Part shown: one piece after another, positions 7,327 through 15,394 of the stretch
Layout: every line of letters begins with the position of its first letter
How positions within the stretch are numbered: the first letter of the stretch is position 1
NCBI RefSeq assembly: GCF_900055185.1
Contig: NZ_FIZX01000007.1
Span: 37,398-101,397, forward strand
Length of the DNA stretch: 64,000 nt
Reading direction: 5' to 3'
From: Grimontia celer
GTDB taxonomy: Bacteria; Pseudomonadota; Gammaproteobacteria; Enterobacterales; Vibrionaceae
Position numbers and translations under genes: made by a program
The notes under the pieces: model-generated
Told to the model about the DNA's origin: nothing
The model's database searches: none
What the model saw: only the letters and a program-made list of their open reading frames with translations

Positions 7327-9099
7327 TTATTCCGCCACAACTAAACCTTCGCGCCTTGGGTCAGCTCCGCCTACCAAGGTGCCGCTACCGATAACAATAC
7401 CGTGTATACCCGAGGTTAAGTCACGAATATTGACTTCATATCCCATTGCTTCAAGCGCGGGCTTGAAACTTTCTGCATCCGTCCCGGCTTCAAGATCGTA
7501 GGTGCCGAAACGATTTACAAGGTGAGGCAGGTCGATGGCAGACTGCATGTCGAGTCCCCAATCGAGGTGCGCAACAAGGGTTTTAGCCACATAACCTATA
7601 ATGCGGCTACCGCCAGGTGAACCGACTGCCATGTATGGCTTGCCATCGCGCATCACGATAGTTGGCGACATGGATGAGCGGGGGCGTTTGCCCGGTTCAA
7701 CACGGTTAGCAATCGGATACCCGTTAGCATGGGTTTTGAACGAGAAATCTGTGAGCTCGTTGTTGAGCAAGAAGCCTCGTGTCATCAGGCGTGAGCCAAA
7801 CCCGTTCTCGATGGTGGTGGTGATGGATACGATGTTGCCATCTTTATCCACAATCGAGAAATGGCTGGTGGAAGGCAACTCAATAGACTCGTCATCGGCA
7901 AGTTTTGGCGCAACGCTAGCGTGGCTGAACTTGGGCTCACCTGGGCTAACTTCTTTCATTGCTCCTTCGGCTGGGATCAGCTCGGCGCGAGCTTTGAGGT
8001 ATTCCGGAGCCAGCAGGCCTTCGGCTGGAACCGGCACAAAATCGCTGTCGGCGATGTAGCGGCCGCGGTCTGCAAACGCCATCCTTGAGGCATCCCCAAT
8101 CAAGCGCCAGCTTTCAGGATTGTCTTTACCCAGTGACTTCATCGGGAAGTGGCTCAATACCCCCAGAATTTGCCCCACTGTAATACCGCCAGATGTCGGT
8201 GGTCCCATGCCACAAATACGGTACTGGTGGTAAGGCGCACAAACAGGTTTGCGCTCTACAATGCGGTAATCTGCCAGATCTTCTTTGCTCAGAATGCCCG
8301 GGTTGCCCGCGGCGTTTTGCACTGTCGCCACGATGTCAGCGGCAATCTCACCTTCGTAGAAGTTATCAATGTCCTGAGCGACCAGTTTTAAGGTGTCAGC
8401 ATACTCCTGATTCACCAGACGGTGACCGACAGTGAGCGGATTCCCATTGTCGTCAAAGAAGTACTGATAGGTTGACGGGTAGCGGCGGAGTCTGTCGGCA
8501 TCGCCTTCAATCAGGCCCGCCAAACGTGGTGAGACTTCAAAGCCACTCTCTGCCAGTTCAATGGCCGGCGTTAGCACTGCGCGCCACGAAAGGTTACCAA
8601 ATTTGGCGTGGGTATCGTGCATCAGGCGTAATGTACCCGGTGTGCCCACAGAGCGTCCACCGACCACAGCATCATAGAATTTCAGCGGCTCGCCATTTTC
8701 ATTTTGGAACAGGGTCGGCGTCGCATCTTTTGGCGCGGTTTCGCGTCCATCAAAGGTGGTGAGCGCCTGTGCATCACTATCCCAATACACCAGCAGTGCA
8801 CCGCCGCCAATCCCTGAGCTTTGTGGTTCAACTAAACCGAGGACTGTTTGTATTGCTACCATGGCGTCAATGGCATTACCGCCTGCACGCAACATGGCTT
8901 CACCGGCTTTACTGGCATGTGGGTTGGCAGAGGCCACCATCCACTCTTTACCTTTCACGGCCTTGCGCATCACGCTACCGGTCGCGAGCTCCGGCGCAAC
9001 GGCGTCAGCGGCTTCACCCTGGGTGGTGGCGGCAGCAGGAAATGCGAGTGCAAGGCTGAGTGCCAGTGCGGAAAGAAAAGGGGTAGGGTGCTTTTTCAT
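7327..9099 (-). CDS. ggt: Gamma-glutamyltranspeptidase
   Basis: A periplasmic N-terminal nucleophile hydrolase that cleaves or transfers the gamma-glutamyl group of glutathione. The 590-residue precursor has a signal peptide of about 25 residues (ending AAATT), and self-processing is expected before T411 in the motif LPSTSHFS, splitting large and small subunits. The GSPGGSRI loop at 493-500 supplies the oxyanion hole. Length and motifs match E. coli Ggt (580 residues, T391). It is followed closely by the DUF2780 gene on the same strand. Confidence 0.95.
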   Translation of the reverse strand: MKKHPTPFLSALALSLALAFPAAATTQGEAADAVAPELATGSVMRKAVKGKEWMVASANPHASKAGEAMLRAGGNAIDAMVAIQTVLGLVEPQSSGIGGGALLVYWDSDAQALTTFDGRETAPKDATPTLFQNENGEPLKFYDAVVGGRSVGTPGTLRLMHDTHAKFGNLSWRAVLTPAIELAESGFEVSPRLAGLIEGDADRLRRYPSTYQYFFDDNGNPLTVGHRLVNQEYADTLKLVAQDIDNFYEGEIAADIVATVQNAAGNPGILSKEDLADYRIVERKPVCAPYHQYRICGMGPPTSGGITVGQILGVLSHFPMKSLGKDNPESWRLIGDASRMAFADRGRYIADSDFVPVPAEGLLAPEYLKARAELIPAEGAMKEVSPGEPKFSHASVAPKLADDESIELPSTSHFSIVDKDGNIVSITTTIENGFGSRLMTRGFLLNNELTDFSFKTHANGYPIANRVEPGKRPRSSMSPTIVMRDGKPYMAVGSPGGSRIIGYVAKTLVAHLDWGLDMQSAIDLPHLVNRFGTYDLEAGTDAESFKPALEAMGYEVNIRDLTSGIHGIVIGSGTLVGGADPRREGLVVAE

Positions 9100-9236
9100 T
9101 TTAATTCCTTTTAACGCCCAAGAGTTGGACTTTCAGTATAGTCCGCAAAAGGAAGAGAAGAGTGTCGGATTATCGAGGCATGAAGATGAATTTTTCCCGT
9201 TAAGGCAGAGAGATAGCGGGAAAATGAATAGGAAAT

Positions 9237-9263
9237 TAAAACGGCACCTAGAGGCGCCGTTTT
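9237..9263 (-). terminator. rarD terminator
   Basis: An inverted repeat (AAAACGGCACC / GGCGCCGTTTT, one mismatch) with loop TAGA lies seven bases after the rarD stop codon. On the minus strand it is followed by TTTTAATTT, as expected for a Rho-independent terminator. Confidence 0.75.
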
Positions 9264-9269
9264 AAATGC

Positions 9270-10169
9270 TTAGCGATTCGCTCGCGGTTTATTTCGCTGC
9301 CTCACTGCATCGAAAGTAAAGATCGCGAGTGCCGTCCAGATAAAGGCAAAAGTGGTCGCCTTATCTGTCGTGAATGGCTCGTTGTAGAGGCCAACGGCCA
9401 ACATAAACATAATGGTTGGGCCGATATACTGGAAAAAACCCAACGTTGAGAGACGTAATTTCGTCGCTGCGCCGTTAAAGCAAAGCAGTGGCAGTGTCGT
9501 CACCACACCGGCAGCGATCAGAAGGAGGTTCAATCCCCAGCTGTTTTGCATCATGTCAGAGGTGGTGCTGCTGGCGATAAACAAAAGGTAAATCAGCGAC
9601 ACAGGCATCAACACCAGAGTTTCGATGAAAAGGCCGGTTGCGGCATCGACGTTTATCTTCTTACGCAGCAGGCCATAGCAGCCGAAACTACAAGCCAGTA
9701 CCAGTGCGACCCAAGGCAGTGAGCCAAAGGTGATGACCTGAATGGCCACGCCGAGAAATGCCAAGGTTACGGCAACCCATTGCAGCTTTCTGAACCGCTC
9801 ACCAAGGAAGACCATACCAAGCACCACATTGATCAATGGGTTGATGTAGTAGCCGAGACTGGCATCGAGCATCAGATCATTTTTCACCGCCCAAATGAAA
9901 ATCAGCCAGTTGGCGGCGATCACCACGGCAGTAATGGTGAGAAGGCCAAGACGTTTTTTATCTTTCAGCAGCAATTTGACGCGCGCAAGACCACCGCTCG
10001 CATGAAGAATGAGGGCAAGGAAGAAGAAAGACCAAATCACGCGGTGCACCAACACTTCCATTGGTGGTACATCAGTTAGAGCCTTAAAGTAAAGCGGAGC
10101 GACGCCCCACATGGTGTAAGCGCCCAGCGCCAGCATCACGCCGCGGCGGGTTTGTTGCGCATCATTCAC
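9270..10169 (-). CDS. rarD: EamA/DMT-family permease RarD
   Basis: An inner-membrane protein of 299 residues with about ten transmembrane helices, made of two EamA repeats. The N terminus (NDAQQTRRGVMLALGAYTMW) closely resembles E. coli RarD (chloramphenicol-sensitive protein), whose transported substrate is not established. I chose the GTG at 10169 because homology to RarD begins there; extension to a TTG at 10205 would add an unlikely cysteine- and arginine-rich leader. The upstream region on this strand contains a terminator-like hairpin, annotated separately, that may attenuate rarD. Confidence 0.87.
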   Translation of the reverse strand: MNDAQQTRRGVMLALGAYTMWGVAPLYFKALTDVPPMEVLVHRVIWSFFFLALILHASGGLARVKLLLKDKKRLGLLTITAVVIAANWLIFIWAVKNDLMLDASLGYYINPLINVVLGMVFLGERFRKLQWVAVTLAFLGVAIQVITFGSLPWVALVLACSFGCYGLLRKKINVDAATGLFIETLVLMPVSLIYLLFIASSTTSDMMQNSWGLNLLLIAAGVVTTLPLLCFNGAATKLRLSTLGFFQYIGPTIMFMLAVGLYNEPFTTDKATTFAFIWTALAIFTFDAVRQRNKPRANR

Positions 10170-10201
10170 TGCGAAATCTCTACATCTAAAAACGCGAAAG
10201 A

Positions 10202-10292
10202 GCAAAAACCGCCTGATGGCGGTACGTGCAGCGAAAAGTAAGGGCTTGATGCGGATTTTTCCGGTGAATGCCCAGCATCCACATCATATATA
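10202..10292 (-). promoter_or_regulatory. Possible attenuator or small RNA upstream of rarD
   Basis: Read on the minus strand, a plausible promoter (TGGCCA at 10309-10314, TATATA at 10287-10292, 16-base spacer) is followed by a hairpin closed by GATGC/GCATC (10248-10252 and 10275-10279). Then comes a terminator-like stem ACCGCC/GGCGGT (10208-10213 and 10218-10223) with a T tract. The transcript would be about 80 bases and end about 30 bases before the rarD start. It could be a leader attenuator or a small RNA; the sequence alone does not decide. Confidence 0.4.
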
Positions 10293-10446
10293 AAAGTTTT
10301 TGCTGCTTTGGCCAGTATATGGGCTTCCCTTTTTGAAGCACACCTTTTCTGTTGAGAAAAATTGAACTGACAGTTCGTCGTCGTTGACCTTTTATCCATG
10401 CTCCGCTGCGTTTAGAATGAGCGGCTATTAAATGATGAGAGGCTCT

Positions 10447-12297
10447 ATGACCGTTACCGATTCGGCCGAAATGACACCACCACTGGCGCACGACGAAACT
10501 GTTCTGCAGGAAGTGTTCGGCTATCACAGTTACCGCGACGGTCAGAAAGAAATCATCGATGCCGCAGTTGGCGGGCGTGATTCATTGGTGATCATGCCAA
10601 CAGGTGGTGGCAAGAGCCTCTGTTATCAAATCCCTGCTCTGGTGCGCGATGGCCTCACTATCGTGATCTCGCCTCTGATCTCCTTGATGAAAGATCAGGT
10701 CGACCAATTGCTGGCGAACGGCGTGCAAGCAGCATGTCTTAACTCTTCGATGAATCCAGACGAGCAATCGGCCACGTGGCAATCGCTGCGCAATGGCTCG
10801 CTCAAGCTGTTGTATGTATCGCCAGAACGTATTCTGATGCGTGATTTCATCGAGCGCCTGCAGTCGGTAAACCTTGGCCTGATTGCGGTCGATGAAGCGC
10901 ACTGTATTAGTCAATGGGGACACGACTTTCGTCCTGAGTACGCTCAGCTTGGAAGCCTGAAGCAGCATTTCCTCGAAGTGCCTGTGATGGCGCTGACCGC
11001 AACGGCAGATGACACCACGCGTCAGGATATCTGCCAACGTCTGGCCCTCAATGACCCGCACATTTATCTTGGCAGTTTTGACCGTCCGAATATCCGCTAC
11101 ACCTTGGTGGAAAAGCACAAGCCTCTGGCGCAATTAACCCAGTTTCTGGCAACCCAGTCTGGTCAGAGCGGCATTGTTTACTGCAACAGCCGTAAACGTG
11201 TCGAGCAGGTGGCAGAAAAGCTGATTGGCAGTAATATCCGCGCTGCGGCTTATCATGCAGGCATGACTAACGAGCAGCGTGCCTGGGTGCAGGAAGCGTT
11301 CCAGCGAGATGATGTGCAGATAGTCGTCGCGACAGTGGCTTTCGGCATGGGCATCAACAAACCCAATGTGCGTTTTGTGGTGCACTACGACATACCGCGC
11401 AATATCGAATCCTACTATCAGGAAACCGGCCGCGCCGGGCGTGATGGCCTGCCCGCAGAAGCGGTAATGCTCTACGACCCATCAGACATTGGCTGGTTGC
11501 ACCGCTGTTTGGAAGAAAAACCGGACGGTGACCAAAAGCGGGTGGAAAGCCACAAGCTCAATGCCATGGGCGCATTTGCCGAAGCGCTGACATGTCGCCG
11601 TCTGGTGCTGCTGAACTACTTTGGAGAGTATCGCGAGAAACCTTGCGGCAACTGCGATATCTGCCTTGACCCGCCGACGCTGTTTGATGGTACTGAACAA
11701 GCGCAAAAAGCCCTGTCCTGTGTTTACCGCGTGAACCAGAACTTCGGTGTGGGCTACACAGTCGAAGTGCTGCGTGGGATGCAGAATCAGCGTATCAAGG
11801 AATACGGACACGAGAAGATCAGCACCTATGGTCTGGGGAAAGAGTTCAGCCATGAATACTGGGTCAGCATTTTCCGTCAGCTTATCCACCGTGGTTATCT
11901 GGTGCAGAACATCGCCCGAAGCTCTGTGCTGCAATTGACCGAAGAGGCGCGTCCGTTGCTTCGCGGGGAAATTGCGCTAGAACTTGCAGTGCCGAGATTA
12001 GGTCTGTCGCCACGTAGCAAAGCTGACAAGCTTGGTAAGCGTAACTACGACAAGAAGCTGTTTGCCAAACTTCGTAAGCTCCGTAAAGCGATTGCGGATG
12101 AAGAAGACATTCCACCATACGTGGTCTTCAACGATGCCACCTTGATTGAGATGGCAGAGATGATCCCGACCTCACAGGGTGAGCTGCTGGCGGTGAACGG
12201 TGTCGGTCAGCGCAAGCTTGAAAAATACGGCAACGTATTCCTCGATGTGATTGAAGACCATATCACCCTCAATGACGATGAGCCGAGTTATGGATAA
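10447..12297 (+). CDS. recQ: ATP-dependent DNA helicase RecQ
   Basis: A superfamily 2 3'-5' helicase of the RecF recombination pathway. The 616-residue protein has Walker A MPTGGGKS at 50-57, the DEAH box at 149-152 followed by the aromatic-rich loop [13 protein letters not shown], a RecQ zinc-binding domain with cysteines in CRRL and CGNCDIC, a winged helix, and a C-terminal HRDC domain (about 530-605). I chose the ATG at 10447 because AGAGG lies five bases upstream; an ATG at 10432 is also in frame. It overlaps the following small gene by eight bases. Confidence 0.96.
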   Translation: MTVTDSAEMTPPLAHDETVLQEVFGYHSYRDGQKEIIDAAVGGRDSLVIMPTGGGKSLCYQIPALVRDGLTIVISPLISLMKDQVDQLLANGVQAACLNSSMNPDEQSATWQSLRNGSLKLLYVSPERILMRDFIERLQSVNLGLIAVDEAHCISQWGHDFRPEYAQLGSLKQHFLEVPVMALTATADDTTRQDICQRLALNDPHIYLGSFDRPNIRYTLVEKHKPLAQLTQFLATQSGQSGIVYCNSRKRVEQVAEKLIGSNIRAAAYHAGMTNEQRAWVQEAFQRDDVQIVVATVAFGMGINKPNVRFVVHYDIPRNIESYYQETGRAGRDGLPAEAVMLYDPSDIGWLHRCLEEKPDGDQKRVESHKLNAMGAFAEALTCRRLVLLNYFGEYREKPCGNCDICLDPPTLFDGTEQAQKALSCVYRVNQNFGVGYTVEVLRGMQNQRIKEYGHEKISTYGLGKEFSHEYWVSIFRQLIHRGYLVQNIARSSVLQLTEEARPLLRGEIALELAVPRLGLSPRSKADKLGKRNYDKKLFAKLRKLRKAIADEEDIPPYVVFNDATLIEMAEMIPTSQGELLAVNGVGQRKLEKYGNVFLDVIEDHITLNDDEPSYG

Positions 12298-12598
12298 CCC
12301 TACTTTCCGTCTTTCCCACCATGACAGCGAAGCAGGTCGGTTGGTGCTGGCTGCAGATGCGCTGGATTTTGATAATGCCGAGCAACATCTGATGGCGTTT
12401 TGCCAACTGATTGACGCTAAGGTCACTGAAAAACAAACCGACGCGGACTTATTAAGCTGGCTTATCGACTTTGAAGGCGTGCCATTTATGCTGCGTGCCG
12501 AGCATTACAGCGCCAGTATTTGGCTGGAAAGGCTGGGCGCTGAAGGTGATGAAGAGCTCGCCTTTCTCAACAGCTGGCTAATAAAACAGCTTGGTTAA
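12290..12598 (+). CDS. Small conserved protein downstream of recQ (DUF3630-like)
   Basis: A 102-residue acidic, soluble protein (starting [17 protein letters not shown]) whose ATG overlaps the end of recQ by eight bases, indicating coupled translation. The composition and the motif [21 protein letters not shown] recall the DUF3630 family found after recQ in marine gammaproteobacteria. I am not certain of that family label. No catalytic motif, signal peptide or membrane segment is visible, and the function is unknown. Confidence 0.65.
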   Translation: MDNPTFRLSHHDSEAGRLVLAADALDFDNAEQHLMAFCQLIDAKVTEKQTDADLLSWLIDFEGVPFMLRAEHYSASIWLERLGAEGDEELAFLNSWLIKQLG

Positions 12599-12629
12599 GC
12601 CGCATTAGAAACTGACCAATTTGCAGCAG

Positions 12630-12657
12630 TTGGCATTCGCCGGAATTGATGTATAAT
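12630..12657 (+). promoter_or_regulatory. yhhQ promoter
   Basis: TTGGCA at 12630-12635 and TATAAT at 12652-12657 are separated by 16 bases. The predicted start near 12664 gives a leader of about 80 bases that contains the preQ1 aptamer. Confidence 0.75.
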
Positions 12658-12675
12658 TCGCCACCTTCTTAGGAG

Positions 12676-12736
12676 CCAGATCACAGAATCTGGTGAGTTG
12701 GTAATTTGGGTTCCCTCACCCCCAATGACAAAAAGG
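12676..12736 (+). promoter_or_regulatory. preQ1-I riboswitch controlling yhhQ
   Basis: The aptamer core is 12706-12736. Stem P1 pairs TTGGG (12706-12710) with CCCAA (12721-12725); the loop TTCCCTCACC ends in the cytosine expected to pair with preQ1 (C12720); an A-rich tail TGACAAAA follows. Loop bases CCT (12714-12716) pair with AGG (12734-12736) as the pseudoknot. That AGG is the Shine-Dalgarno sequence, seven bases before the yhhQ ATG, so ligand binding should block translation. Upstream, hairpin 12676-12693 and a competing helix GGTGAG/CTCACC (12692-12697 with 12715-12720) could be the ligand-free fold. The layout matches known short preQ1-I aptamers. Confidence 0.75.
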
Positions 12737-12742
12737 TTCACA

Positions 12743-13408
12743 ATGAGCACTTTTACGCCCGCGCAACAGCGCAAAGCCCTCTCTTTCCTGGTGGTTTTCC
12801 ACCTGGTTATCATTGCATCCAGTAACTACCTGGTTCAGCTGCCATTTACCGTTTTCGGGTTTCACACCACTTGGGGTGCGTTTACTTTCCCGTTCATTTT
12901 TCTGGCAACTGATCTAACCGTTCGCATCTTTGGTGCGGGCCTTGCGCGCAGGATCATATTCGCGGTCATGGTGCCGTCGTTGCTGATCTCCTATGTGCTG
13001 TCGGTTCTTTTCTACCAAGGCGAATATCAGGGACTGGGTCATTTGACTGAGTTTAATCTGTTCGTTGCGCGTATCGCTGCAGCAAGCTTTATGGCTTACC
13101 TGCTGGGACAAATCCTCGATATCCATGTGTTCAACCGTCTGCGCCAAACCAAGCAATGGTGGGTGGCACCAAGCTGTTCAACGCTGTTTGGCAATGCGAT
13201 TGATACCTTGGCGTTCTTTGCGATTGCTTTCTACAACAGTCCGGATGCCTTTATGGCGGAGAACTGGGTGGAAATCGCGCTGGTCGATTATGCATTTAAA
13301 CTGGTGATCAGCCTCGGCTTGTTCGTTCCTATGTATGGTGTGCTGCTGAACTATATTGTCAGCCGCATTACCCAGGTGAACGAAGCGGTTGAAACCAAAC
13401 TGGTTTAA
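12743..13408 (+). CDS. yhhQ: Queuosine precursor transporter YhhQ
   Basis: An inner-membrane transporter of the vitamin uptake/COG1738 family that imports preQ0 and preQ1 for queuosine tRNA modification. At 221 residues it equals E. coli YhhQ in length and shares long identical stretches (SSNYLVQLP, GFHTTWGAF, FPFIFLATDLTVRIFG, LGQILD, HVFNRLRQ). About six transmembrane helices are visible. I chose the ATG at 12743, preceded by the AAAAGG ribosome site that is sequestered by the preQ1 aptamer. Transport function and regulation therefore agree. Confidence 0.95.
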   Translation: MSTFTPAQQRKALSFLVVFHLVIIASSNYLVQLPFTVFGFHTTWGAFTFPFIFLATDLTVRIFGAGLARRIIFAVMVPSLLISYVLSVLFYQGEYQGLGHLTEFNLFVARIAAASFMAYLLGQILDIHVFNRLRQTKQWWVAPSCSTLFGNAIDTLAFFAIAFYNSPDAFMAENWVEIALVDYAFKLVISLGLFVPMYGVLLNYIVSRITQVNEAVETKLV

Positions 13409-13442
13409 CAGCGAAATCAACGCAGAATATTGAGGGAAAGAG

Positions 13443-13470
13443 AGTCGGTCGAAAGACCGGCTTTTTTTTA
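13443..13470 (+). terminator. yhhQ terminator
   Basis: AGTCGGTC and GACCGGCT form a stem with one G-U pair around a GAAA tetraloop, followed by eight T residues. Confidence 0.9.
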
Positions 13471-13538
13471 TGTCCTATCTTCAAGCGCTATAATCGAATC
13501 ACGAGCGTCTTGGCGCTGACTATTTCAAGGAATCCCTC

Positions 13539-13979
13539 ATGATCATTCGAGAAGGCACGCTGGCGGAAGCTGTGAACGTGCTGAGCCAGATTGATGAGTT
13601 TGCCCATCAGGAAACCCTCACATCGTTAAAAAAACGTATTGGTGATAAACCATCACTGGTACTGGTTGCTGATATCGACGGCGAACTTTGTGGCGTCAAA
13701 ATTGGCTATCAGTTAGATAACGAGTGTTTTTACAGTTGGTTGGGTGGTGTCACGAAGGCCGGTCGCCGTCGTGGTATTGCACAGGCATTGCTGCATGCGC
13801 AGGAACGTTGGGTGACAAAACATGGCTATACCAGTCTCAGGGTAAAGTCCCGTAACCGCTTTGCAGGCATGCTGTGTTTGCTGCTTAACAACCACTACCA
13901 GATTGAACATCTGGAGAAAAAAGACGCATTGGAGCAATATCGCCTTCATTTTGTGAAGAAAATCACACCTGTGGCATGA
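13539..13979 (+). CDS. GNAT-family N-acetyltransferase
   Basis: A 146-residue protein with the acetyl-CoA binding motif A (GRRRGIAQALL, near residues 75-85), preceded by the beta-strand FYSWLGGV and followed by the usual helix and RVKSRNRFAGML. The ribosome site AAGGA lies ten bases before the ATG. The acceptor substrate cannot be told from sequence. It stands alone between the yhhQ terminator and the ryhB promoter and has no partner gene that would suggest a role. Confidence 0.85.
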   Translation: MIIREGTLAEAVNVLSQIDEFAHQETLTSLKKRIGDKPSLVLVADIDGELCGVKIGYQLDNECFYSWLGGVTKAGRRRGIAQALLHAQERWVTKHGYTSLRVKSRNRFAGMLCLLLNNHYQIEHLEKKDALEQYRLHFVKKITPVA

Positions 13980-14005
13980 AGGTAAAAAAACAACCGAAAT
14001 ACTGC

Positions 14006-14035
14006 TTGCTAAATAGTAATGAGAATGATTATTAT
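14006..14035 (+). promoter_or_regulatory. ryhB promoter with Fur box
   Basis: TTGCTA at 14006-14011 and TATTAT at 14030-14035 (18-base spacer) form the promoter. The 15-mer at 14020-14034 (TGAGAATGATTATTA) matches the Fur 7-1-7 consensus TGATAATNATTATCA at 12 of the 14 defined positions and covers the spacer and -10 element, so iron-loaded Fur should repress the promoter. Confidence 0.8.
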
Positions 14036-14041
14036 TTGTCT

Positions 14042-14184
14042 TGTTCGAGGGCAAGTGGGAAACTTACTTTCGAACACACGACATTGCTCACATTGCTTCC
14101 AGTATATGTTTTTGCATGAAACTGCTTACGTTGTGCAGTTGACCCTGATGCAGGCGACGCTTTTGCTCAAAGCGTCGCTTTTTT
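14042..14184 (+). ncRNA. ryhB: Small RNA RyhB
   Basis: Bases 14077-14105 contain the conserved RyhB core, including CACGACATTGCTCACATTGC followed by TTCCAGTAT, which base-pairs with iron-protein mRNAs such as sodB. The 3' end is a strong terminator: GCGACGCTTT and AAAGCGTCGC (14154-14163 and 14169-14178) followed by TTTTTT. The Fur-controlled promoter sits just upstream. The predicted length of about 143 bases is longer than E. coli RyhB (about 90), in line with the longer form known in vibrios. The 5' end is an estimate from the -10 position. Confidence 0.92.
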
Positions 14185-14214
14185 CTTTTCTATCTTTCCG
14201 ATCTTTCTAAACGC

Positions 14215-14865
14215 TTACGCCAGTTCAACCAGCTTACTGACTAGCTTAGCGATCCCCGCATTTGCCTGACTGACAGAGGTGGCCAGCATGTATGCCGGCG
14301 TTGAGAGTAGGCGACGGCTTTGATCCAGCACGAAGTCATCCACCGGGCAATCGATGTGCTCACCGCCCATGGCGTTGAAAGCCGCTGCAGTCTGCGGATC
14401 GTTACCGATAGTCCCTTTCGCGCCAGGGCCATACACTTTCGGGATCAAGACTGGAGAGATACAAACATAACCAGCAGGCTTTTCCGCGGTGGCAAACGCC
14501 TTACACACGCGAAGCACTTCTTTCTCGATCTCCATTTCTTCGTCGCTGGTGGCAAAGGTGCTCAGGTTCTTCGCAACGCCAAATCCGCCGGGTAGCAGCA
14601 GGGCATCAAACTCATTCACATTGAGTTCGCTGAGTGGCTTTACATCACCGCGGGCAATACGTGCCGCCTCTACCAGAACATTGCGTGTTTCACCGGACTC
14701 TTCACCCGCGGCGTGATTAATTACATGGTGTTGGTTAACATCCGGCGCGAAACAATGCCAGGAAGCACCCGCCTGCTCAATGGCCAGCAGGGATAAAACG
14801 GATTCATGGATCTCTGCGCCGTCGTAAACACCACAACCAGCCAGAATGACTGCCACTTTCTTCAT
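14215..14865 (-). CDS. elbB: DJ-1/PfpI-family glyoxalase ElbB
   Basis: A 216-residue class I glutamine amidotransferase-like (DJ-1/PfpI) protein beginning MKKVAVILAGCGVYDGAEIH. The nucleophile-elbow cysteine lies in AGYVCISPVLIPKV and the glutamate partner in the first strand region. E. coli ElbB was named from an isoprenoid-yield screen and has glyoxalase activity; the physiological role is unclear. It converges on ryhB and is divergent from polA across a long intergenic region with DnaA boxes. Confidence 0.93.
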   Translation of the reverse strand: MKKVAVILAGCGVYDGAEIHESVLSLLAIEQAGASWHCFAPDVNQHHVINHAAGEESGETRNVLVEAARIARGDVKPLSELNVNEFDALLLPGGFGVAKNLSTFATSDEEMEIEKEVLRVCKAFATAEKPAGYVCISPVLIPKVYGPGAKGTIGNDPQTAAAFNAMGGEHIDCPVDDFVLDQSRRLLSTPAYMLATSVSQANAGIAKLVSKLVELA

Positions 14866-14979
14866 AAATGCGTCCTCATTATAAATTCGGGACAGGCAAT
14901 CACCGCTTATTCCTAGCCTGTCAGCTCATCAATGCTAGGCTAGTTTATGAGCAAACTGGTAGGGATTTGAATCTAACCG

Positions 14980-15237
14980 GATCACATCCTTACAGATCGA
15001 TAAAAGAAAATTCTTCTGGATAACTCGATCATGCCACTAATTTCTTTTTCCACAGTCGATGATCGGCGATCGATCCTGATCACGATCAATGACTTAAGGT
15101 TAAGTGCAAGAAAAATAAAAGGTAAAAATCTTTTCTTTATGACATTCCTAATCTGATCTACCGACCTGAAAATAAATACCAACAAACTTATCCACAGCGA
15201 ATTTCAGTGAATGAGTTGTGTATAAGGCTTATGCACA
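14980..15237. promoter_or_regulatory. oriC-like cluster of DnaA boxes and GATC sites upstream of polA
   Basis: Three perfect matches to the DnaA box TTATNCACA lie within 50 bases: TTATCCACA at 15188-15196, TTATACACA on the minus strand at 15217-15225 and TTATGCACA at 15229-15237. Near-matches occur at 15015-15023 (minus) and 15046-15054. Nine GATC sites lie between 14980 and 15158, five of them within 27 bases (15061-15087). An IHF-like site is at 15084-15096, and an A/T-rich stretch spans 15110-15150. E. coli polA is known to be stimulated by DnaA. The usual neighbours of a Vibrio origin (mioC, mnmG, dnaA) are absent, so this is more likely a DnaA/SeqA/Dam-responsive control region than the replication origin. 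The rest of 14866-15394 holds no gene. Confidence 0.75.
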
Positions 15238-15394
15238 GGGTAGGTGGAGTCGACTAAACAGTGGGGAATAATGGTGTAAATCCAAAGCGATCACCTTGGC
15301 ATTCCTGAGCCGAAGAGCGAAATCTCGGGTTAACAGACTCCGGAACTCGTGGCATCCTTACCCATCAATCATTTTCCGGTTAGCTTATAACGTT

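Noticed and set aside
12676..12693. Hairpin CCAGAT/ATCTGG as a transcription terminator before yhhQ
   Set aside because: No T tract follows; it is better read as part of the preQ1 leader.
14019..14210. A 63-codon frame across ryhB
   Set aside because: It spans the Fur box, the RNA body and the terminator hairpin; the region is explained by the small RNA.
14866..15394. The chromosomal replication origin oriC
   Set aside because: The DnaA boxes and GATC density fit, but mioC, mnmG, dnaA, dnaN and rpmH are absent, and the E. coli or Vibrio origin sequence is not reproduced. Reported instead as an oriC-like control region.
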